DNA of 8,578 nt, from the NCBI GenBank assembly GCA_947479995.1, contig CANKBT010000115.1, forward strand, positions 1-8,578, given 5' to 3'. The position numbers and the translations under genes are program-made. Shown here piece after piece: positions 4,395 through 8,578 of the stretch (position 1 is the stretch's first letter; the number at the start of each line of letters is the position of its first letter). The notes beneath the pieces are model-generated. The model was given only the letters and a program-made list of their open reading frames with translations, searched no databases and was not told the DNA's origin. Origin of the DNA: Frankiaceae bacterium. GTDB taxonomy: Bacteria > Actinomycetota > Actinomycetes > Mycobacteriales > SCTD01.

Positions 4395-6959
4395 CTAGGC
4401 GCGCCGGCGGTGGAGCACCAGGCCGGTGGCGCCGGCGACGGCGATCAGGCCCGCCGCCACGCCGCCGCGCAGGGCGCTGTCCGAGGCGTCGGCGGTGGCG
4501 CCGGCGAGCGTGAACTCGTACGCCGCGAGCCCGGTCGCGCCCTCGGGGGCACCGAAGGGCAGCGCCTCGGAGGCCCGCGCGCTCATGGCGCGCAGCGTCT
4601 CGGCCCGCTCGAAGTTGATCGCGGCGTTGCGGTTGCCACCGGCCTTGAGGGCGCCCGCGCCCTCGGCCGTCAGCTTCTCGGTGCCCGCGATGATCGCCTC
4701 GGGGCCGGCGACGGCCTTGAGCAGGCCCTCCGCCAGGCGGCCGCTGCCGTCGGCCGCGCCGCCGAGGCCGGTGGCGAGCTTCTGCCCGCCCTCGGCGAGC
4801 TGGCCGAGGCCGTCGTCGAGCTTGCTGGCGCCCGCCGCGGCGTCGCCCGCGCCGGTCGACAGCTGGGTGCCGCCGCCCTCCAGCTTCGTGATGCCGTCGA
4901 CGAGGACCGGCGCGCTGCCGGCCAGGGAGCCGGTGCCGGCCGAGAGCTGGTCGAGGCCGGTCGCGAGGGTGCCGGCGCCGGTGAGGGCCGAGCGGCCGCC
5001 CGGGGCGAGCTGGTCGAGACCGGTGACGGCCGAGGTCACGCCGGCGATGAGCTTGTCCAGGCCCGGCAGGACCGCGCCGCGCACGCCGTCGCGCGCCGAG
5101 GCCGCACCGGCGGCGAGCTGGACGACGCCGGCCTGCACGCTGGTCAGCGCCTGGGTGGCCGTCGTCAGGCCCGCCTGCAGGCCCACCAGGTTGTCGCGCG
5201 AGGTGATCGTGCTGCTGCGGACACCGGTGACCCCGGTGGTGACGGCCTGGGCGGCACCGTTCAGCGCCGCCGCCTGCGGGAGCAGCGCGTCGCAGCCGCC
5301 CTGGAGGGGCGCCTTGCGCGGGTCGGCGTCGTCGAGCGAGGGCAGCGTGCCGCAGGTGCTCGCGAGCAGCGAGAGCGCGTTGCCCAGGCCGCCCTGCACG
5401 CCGGTCGCGCCGGCCACGAGGCGGTCCAGGTCACCGCTGGCGATCTTGGCGTCGAGGTCCGCTCGGGACGCCGTCACGCCGGCGAGCGCCGCCGGGAGCC
5501 CCTCGGGCCGGTTCACCAGCTGCAGGACCTCGAGCACGCCGCAGGGGTTGGCGGCGGCCGTGGGGTTCGCGCGGTCGCAGGCGGGGTTGCTCAGGCCGCC
5601 CGCGATGCGGGTCAGGCCCTGGAGCAGGCCGCCGGGGTCCGTCGCACCCAGCGCGCCGGCCGGGTGGTCGATGCCGAAGCGGAGCTCCTGCAGGCCCTTC
5701 TGCGCCGCGGGCAGGCCGCTGACGCCGCTGAGCTGGTCGAGGCCGCCGCTGATCTTGGCGAGGCCGGCCTGCAGGTCCTCGGCGCCCTGCGCGGCGCGGG
5801 CGGCGCCGGCGTCGAGCTGGGCCGTGCCGGCGACGAGCGGGGTCGACTTGCGCAGCAGCTCGGACAGGCCGGCCGACAGCGTGTCGGTGCCGGCGTCGAG
5901 CTTGGCCAGGCCCGCGGCCAGCGAGCCGCTGCCCGTGTTGGCCGTGGCGAGGCCGTCGGCCAGCGTCTGGGCGCCCGGGGCCGCCGTGTCGGCGAGGCCG
6001 CTGTTGAGCTGGTTCGCGCCGTCGGACAGCTGGTTGAGGCCGTCGAGCAGCGTGCCGGCGCCGGCGGCGAGCTTGCCGAGGCCGCCGGAGATCTGGTTCG
6101 CACCGCCGGCGAGCGTGTTGCCCGCGGCGCCGGCCTCGTCGTAGCCGCGCAGGACGACCGCCTGGTCGGGCGAGTCCTCCAGCACGACCGGGGCGACGGC
6201 GATCTCGGCCGGGGGCAGCTCGGCGTCGACGACGTCGGCCGACCAGGTGAGCACCTGGACCGGGTCGCCGATCGGGCCGAAGAGCACCATGTCGAAGGTC
6301 AGGGCGCTGCCGCCCTCGCCGTCGCCCGCGACGCGGGCCCGGCGGGCGTCGACGCCCGAGAAGCCGGCGGGCAGCGTGGTGGTGAGCTCGCCGACGAGCG
6401 GCACCACGACGTCGACGGTCTTGGTGATGCGCTGCCCGTCGAAGTCGAGGTAGTCGATCTCGGTCGGCTCGCCGGTCGCGTTGGCGATCTCGTAGCGGAC
6501 CTCGAGGCGGCCGCTCTCGCCGACGACGTCCTCGGCCTCGACGACCTCGCCGTCGAGCGTGTAGCGGGCCTCGACCGTGATCGGGAGGCGCTCCTCCGGG
6601 AAGTCGGCGAGCGTGCGGCGCTCGGTGGTGCCGTCGACCTCGACCTCGTACGTGGCCTGGCCGTCGCGGACGTCGGGCGCCGAGAAGCCGTCGAGGTCGC
6701 GGGCGCTGCTCGGCGCCGTCGGGTCGACGATCTCGTACGTGCCGTCGCCGGTGACGGTGAGCTGGCTGAGCAGCTCGGACTCGTCGACCTCGCCGGAGGG
6801 GAGCAGGCGGGTGCGGACGGTCTCGGTGTTGACGACCTCCGGCTCGTCGCTCGCGAGCGCGGCGGCCGGGCCGGCCGAGGCGGCGAGCAGGGCGCCGGCG
6901 CCGAGGACGGCGACGGAGGAGGTGACGACGCGCGGGAGGCGTCGGGTGCGGCGGGTCAT
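4395..6959 (-). CDS. Exported, C-terminally anchored xxxLxxG heptad-repeat protein (copy B)
   Basis: This 854-residue paralogue of the product of 959-3511 has the same plan. The signal peptide has an Arg-rich start (RRTRRLPR) and probably ends at ALA (34-36); it lacks a convincing Tat motif. The beta-rich domain (about 40-270) includes RDLDGFSAP (87-95), LPITV (125-129) and VVGESGRLEV (145-154). Heptad repeats span about 280-775, followed by LRAM...LPFGAPEGATG (789-810), a membrane segment (about 831-849) and the terminal RRRA. The segment from RDLDGF to ADF is identical to copy A at 25 of 34 positions (hand count), and the repeats open with a shared LLDGLxQLSDGA. It differs by a non-repetitive central insert with four cysteines (C461, C473, C536, C556), likely disulfides if exported. 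The ATG at 6959 overlaps the previous gene's TGA (ATGA) and has GAGG seven bases upstream, exactly as in copy A. Function is unassigned. The shared architecture suggests a related but specialised role, perhaps binding a different partner. Confidence 0.85.
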   Translation of the reverse strand: MTRRTRRLPRVVTSSVAVLGAGALLAASAGPAAALASDEPEVVNTETVRTRLLPSGEVDESELLSQLTVTGDGTYEIVDPTAPSSARDLDGFSAPDVRDGQATYEVEVDGTTERRTLADFPEERLPITVEARYTLDGEVVEAEDVVGESGRLEVRYEIANATGEPTEIDYLDFDGQRITKTVDVVVPLVGELTTTLPAGFSGVDARRARVAGDGEGGSALTFDMVLFGPIGDPVQVLTWSADVVDAELPPAEIAVAPVVLEDSPDQAVVLRGYDEAGAAGNTLAGGANQISGGLGKLAAGAGTLLDGLNQLSDGANQLNSGLADTAAPGAQTLADGLATANTGSGSLAAGLAKLDAGTDTLSAGLSELLRKSTPLVAGTAQLDAGAARAAQGAEDLQAGLAKISGGLDQLSGVSGLPAAQKGLQELRFGIDHPAGALGATDPGGLLQGLTRIAGGLSNPACDRANPTAAANPCGVLEVLQLVNRPEGLPAALAGVTASRADLDAKIASGDLDRLVAGATGVQGGLGNALSLLASTCGTLPSLDDADPRKAPLQGGCDALLPQAAALNGAAQAVTTGVTGVRSSTITSRDNLVGLQAGLTTATQALTSVQAGVVQLAAGAASARDGVRGAVLPGLDKLIAGVTSAVTGLDQLAPGGRSALTGAGTLATGLDQLSAGTGSLAGSAPVLVDGITKLEGGGTQLSTGAGDAAAGASKLDDGLGQLAEGGQKLATGLGGAADGSGRLAEGLLKAVAGPEAIIAGTEKLTAEGAGALKAGGNRNAAINFERAETLRAMSARASEALPFGAPEGATGLAAYEFTLAGATADASDSALRGGVAAGLIAVAGATGLVLHRRRA
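4635..6122 (-). repeat. xxxLxxG heptad-repeat region of copy B
   Basis: This encodes about residues 280-775. The Leu/Gly seven-residue beat is clear at 287-440 and again at about 590-775. Between them lies a less regular stretch (about 455-590) with four cysteines and Asn/Pro/Asp-rich turns. Repeat phase and linkers align with copy A at the start (LLDGLxQLSDGA) and at the GLxQLSGVxGLP break (B 406-417, A 401-412), so those are ancestral landmarks. Confidence 0.78.
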
Positions 6960-7546
6960 CGGGCGGCCTCGTCGTAGGAGTGGGCGGGGTCGTAGGACTG
7001 GCTGGGGTCGGTGTCGTCGGCGGCGTGCCGCGGGTCGGGCCGCGAGCCGCTGACCAGGTCCTGCGCGAGGGCGACGACGAAGCAGGCGAGCAGGCCGGCC
7101 AGCAGGACGCTGGTGACCGACTCGGTGGTGGCCGAGAGCGCGTCGGCGCCCTCGGCGGCGAAGGAGCGCTCGTGCGCGCCGACGAGGGCGGCGGCGCCGA
7201 GGACGCCCGCCCACAGCGGCAGGCGGTCGGCGGAGACGACCGCGACGCCGACGACCAGCACGACGACGACGCCGCCGGCGATCGCGCGGCCGAGGGGGAT
7301 GTCGGGCAGCACGTCGCTGCGCAGCAGGTAGCCGAACCAGGCGGCGACGAGGCCGGCGCCCGCGGCGGCGAGCCGGGCCACCAGGCCGTGCCCGGGCACC
7401 AGGGCCAGGACCGCGCCGGCGAGCACGCCGAACAGGGCGGTGTCGGCCAGGTCCTCGCCGAGCAGCCCGCCGTGGTCGACGAGCAGCACCACCACGAGGG
7501 TCAGGGCCGCACCGGCGGCCAGTACGCGAGCGCGCACGGTGTCCAT
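6956..7546 (-). CDS. Polytopic membrane protein, about six TM segments (copy B)
   Basis: This 196-residue integral membrane protein is the paralogue of the product of 3508-4125, aligning without gaps over the first 130 residues (about 70 identities by hand). Hydrophobic segments lie near residues 8-24, 36-50, 58-75, 87-105, 110-125 and 143-163. TALFG, AGAVL, VLPDIPLGRAIA, the LW of RLPLWAG and LVGAHE are retained. The acidic tail differs: it carries SYD twice (184-186 and 190-192) in a Tyr/Asp/Ser-rich stretch where copy A is Pro/Ala-rich. The start at 7546 has a good Shine-Dalgarno sequence, GGGAGAAGAG, just upstream, whereas the in-frame ATG at 7702 has none and the stretch between uses A or T at about a quarter of third codon positions, unlike the gene. 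The stop overlaps the repeat-protein start. Family and function are unrecognised. A membrane partner of the repeat protein is the inference that best fits the gene coupling. Confidence 0.82.
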   Translation of the reverse strand: MDTVRARVLAAGAALTLVVVLLVDHGGLLGEDLADTALFGVLAGAVLALVPGHGLVARLAAAGAGLVAAWFGYLLRSDVLPDIPLGRAIAGGVVVVLVVGVAVVSADRLPLWAGVLGAAALVGAHERSFAAEGADALSATTESVTSVLLAGLLACFVVALAQDLVSGSRPDPRHAADDTDPSQSYDPAHSYDEAAR

Positions 7547-7585
7547 GGGTCTCTTCTCCCGCCCCGGGGGGCGCGGTCGTCGTGC

Positions 7586-7601
7586 TCCGCGGCGCCGCGG
7601 A
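7586..7601. other. 16-bp perfect palindrome in the leader of operon B
   Basis: TCCGCGGCGCCGCGGA is its own reverse complement. It lies 40 to 55 bases before the start codon of the copy B membrane protein, inside the presumed leader RNA. It could be a dimeric protein site or an RNA hairpin. GC-only palindromes arise easily in such DNA, so function is uncertain. Confidence 0.35.
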
Positions 7602-7691
7602 AGGCGCTCAAGGAGCGGGGGGTCCGTGCCGAGGAGGTCGGCAGGGCAGGCCGCAGTGCGGCTGTTGCGCAGATGAAACCCCGTGGCGCGC

Positions 7692-7718
7692 GTCACATCC
7701 ATGGCGAAAAAGGACTAG
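7692..7718 (-). promoter_or_regulatory. Conserved promoter-region box, operon B
   Basis: This is the counterpart of 4268-4294 (22 of 27 identical), with GTCAC, CATG and AAAGGACTAG in register. It lies 146 bases before the start codon of the copy B membrane protein and contains the only A-rich run (GAAAAAGG) in this intergenic region. It is the best candidate for the operon B core promoter. It also lies about 76 bases before the divergent acyltransferase start. Confidence 0.55.
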
Positions 7719-7736
7719 GGCACGCGGAGCAGCGCC

Positions 7737-7764
7737 GTGGCGTGCGGCACAGTCGTGGGGCACA
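7737..7764. promoter_or_regulatory. GTG...CAC operator-like cluster in the divergent promoter region
   Basis: GTGGCGTGCGGCAC (7737-7750) occupies the position of the dyad at 4312-4325 relative to the conserved box (45 versus 44 bases) and agrees with the extended 16-base version at 11 positions. It fits the GTG-N6-GNCAC pattern I recall for streptomycete Crp. A near-direct repeat follows: GTGCGGCACA (7742-7751) and GTGGGGCACA (7755-7764), 13 bases apart. The cluster lies between operon B and the acyltransferase gene and could serve both. Binding is inferred from pattern only. Confidence 0.4.
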
Positions 7765-7782
7765 CCTGCACGGCCCGCCCTC

Positions 7783-7787
7783 GGAGG
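7783..7787 (+). promoter_or_regulatory. Shine-Dalgarno site of the acyltransferase gene
   Basis: GGAGG lies six bases before the ATG at 7794. This is a strong, well-placed ribosome binding site that fixes the start of the partial acyltransferase gene. Confidence 0.85.
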
Positions 7788-7793
7788 ACCCCC

Positions 7794-8578
7794 ATGTCAC
7801 AGGCGCACCTGGACCGGCTCACCAGCATCGACGCCGGCTTCCTCCACCAGGAGGACGGCGGCGCGCACATGCACATCGGCGGGCTCGGCGTCTTCGCCGG
7901 CCCGGTGCCGAGCGGCGAGGAGTTCCGCGACCACATCGCGTCGCGGCTGCCGCTGGTCCCCCGCTACCGCCAGAAGCTCGCCGAGATGCCCTTCGGCACC
8001 GGCCGGCCGCTGTGGGTCGAGGACCCGCAGTTCCGCGTCGGCTACCACGTGCGGCACACCGCGCTGCCCTCCCCCGGCAGCGACCAGCAGCTGCTGACGC
8101 TGGCGTCGCGCATCCTCAGCCAGCGGCTGGACCGCACCAAGCCGCTGTGGGAGATGTGGCTCGTCGAGGGGCTGTCGGACGGGCGCTGGGCGATCATCGC
8201 CAAGACGCACCACGCGATGATCGACGGCGTCGGCGGGGTCGACCTGCTCACCGCGCTGCTCGACATCAGCCCGGAGACCCGCGAGGTGCCGGACGACGGC
8301 TGGCAGCCCCAGCCCTCCCCCGGCAGCCTCGGCCTGCTGGCGCACGGCGCCCGGGGCGCGGCCCGCAACGTCGTCGCGCTGTCGACGCGCACCGCCGGCC
8401 TGGCGCTCAAGCCGCGGTCGGCGGTCAAGCAGGCGCTGCACACGGCGGCCGCCATCGCCGAGGCCGGGCGGCCGCTCGTCGACGGCGCGCCCGCGACCCC
8501 GCTGAACGGCACGCCGGGCGCCCACCGCGTCGTCGAGGTCGTGCGCACCCCGCTCGAGGACTACAAGACGGTCAAGGC
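7794..8578 (+). CDS. Wax ester synthase/diacylglycerol O-acyltransferase (WS/DGAT), 3' end beyond the window
   Basis: This partial gene gives 261 residues with no stop before the window end; family members are usually about 450-480 residues, so just over half is present. The enzyme class transfers acyl groups from acyl-CoA to diacylglycerol or fatty alcohols, making storage triacylglycerol or wax esters at the inner face of the membrane. The N-terminal LTSIDAGFLHQEDGGAHMHIG segment (about 9-29) matches the family's opening pattern. PLWE lies at 117-120, the catalytic HHxxxDG motif appears as HHAMIDG (139-145) with both histidines and the aspartate intact, and TPLNG (235-239) marks the second conserved block. 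The GGAGG site six bases upstream supports the ATG at 7794. It is transcribed divergently from operon B. Actinobacteria often carry several such genes, and substrate preference cannot be told from this half. Confidence 0.9.
   Translation, partial: MSQAHLDRLTSIDAGFLHQEDGGAHMHIGGLGVFAGPVPSGEEFRDHIASRLPLVPRYRQKLAEMPFGTGRPLWVEDPQFRVGYHVRHTALPSPGSDQQLLTLASRILSQRLDRTKPLWEMWLVEGLSDGRWAIIAKTHHAMIDGVGGVDLLTALLDISPETREVPDDGWQPQPSPGSLGLLAHGARGAARNVVALSTRTAGLALKPRSAVKQALHTAAAIAEAGRPLVDGAPATPLNGTPGAHRVVEVVRTPLEDYKTVK

Larger units (their letters stand above)
4332..7750 (-). repeat. Tandem duplicated operon unit, copy B
   Basis: This is the upstream member of the head-to-tail pair: dyad-like site (7737-7750), conserved box (7692-7718), leader, membrane-protein gene, ATGA overlap, repeat-protein gene and terminator. 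Its size (about 3.42 kb) nearly equals that of copy A, and the matching start codons lie about 3.42 to 3.45 kb apart. No insertion sequence or integrase lies at the borders, so unequal recombination followed by divergence is the simplest origin. Confidence 0.8.

Noticed and set aside
6900..6959. Tat export signal in the copy B repeat protein
   Set aside because: The Arg-rich start (RRTRRLPRVV) lacks the RRxFLK-type pattern, and copy A has only an ordinary Sec-type signal.
4410..6977. 855-codon plus-strand open frame antisense to the copy B repeat gene
   Set aside because: It mirrors the sense gene almost exactly and has no ribosome binding site or recognisable domain. The sense protein has a signal peptide, conserved motifs and a paralogue.

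Overview
The window is very GC-rich DNA (roughly 75% G+C by eye, with almost every codon ending in G or C). It carries a wax ester synthase/diacylglycerol acyltransferase gene and Ala/Gly-rich envelope proteins. This fits a high-GC actinomycete (Actinomycetota), but nothing here identifies the genus. No tRNA, rRNA, CRISPR array, transposase or attachment site was seen.

Layout: (1) 88-891 (+), a class I SAM-dependent methyltransferase that appears to be leaderless. (2) 892-958, a convergent gap holding a strong hairpin. (3) 959-4125 (-), a two-gene operon: a small membrane protein with about six TM segments (205 aa), then, overlapping it by ATGA, an exported 850-aa protein with a beta-rich N-terminal domain, about 500 residues of xxxLxxG heptad repeats and a single C-terminal membrane anchor. 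(4) 4126-4394, the promoter region of that operon plus the terminator of the next. (5) 4395-7546 (-), a second, diverged copy of the same operon (196 aa + 854 aa). (6) 7547-7793, a divergent promoter region. (7) 7794 to the window end (+), the first 261 codons of a WS/DGAT-family acyltransferase.

The central observation is that 911-7750 is a head-to-tail tandem duplication of one unit of about 3.4 kb. Each unit contains, in transcription order, a dyad-like operator, a conserved 27-bp promoter-region box, a leader of about 145 nt, a Shine-Dalgarno sequence at the same offset, the membrane protein gene, an ATGA overlap with an internal GAGG-N7-ATG site, the heptad-repeat protein gene, and a hairpin terminator. 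The two membrane proteins align without gaps over 130 residues at about 54% identity (hand count). The repeat proteins share their N-terminal domain, the start of the repeats and a C-terminal signature, but differ in the middle of the repeats and in their cysteines. The duplication is therefore old, yet both copies have kept their control signals and coupling. I cannot name the function. The architecture suggests a two-component cell-envelope apparatus: a polytopic membrane partner plus a long, membrane-anchored extracytoplasmic repeat protein. The repeats resemble those of YhgE/Pip-type proteins.

The methyltransferase and the acyltransferase flank the duplicated pair and show no clear functional link to it. 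The acyltransferase does share its upstream region with the second operon, so the two could share regulators.
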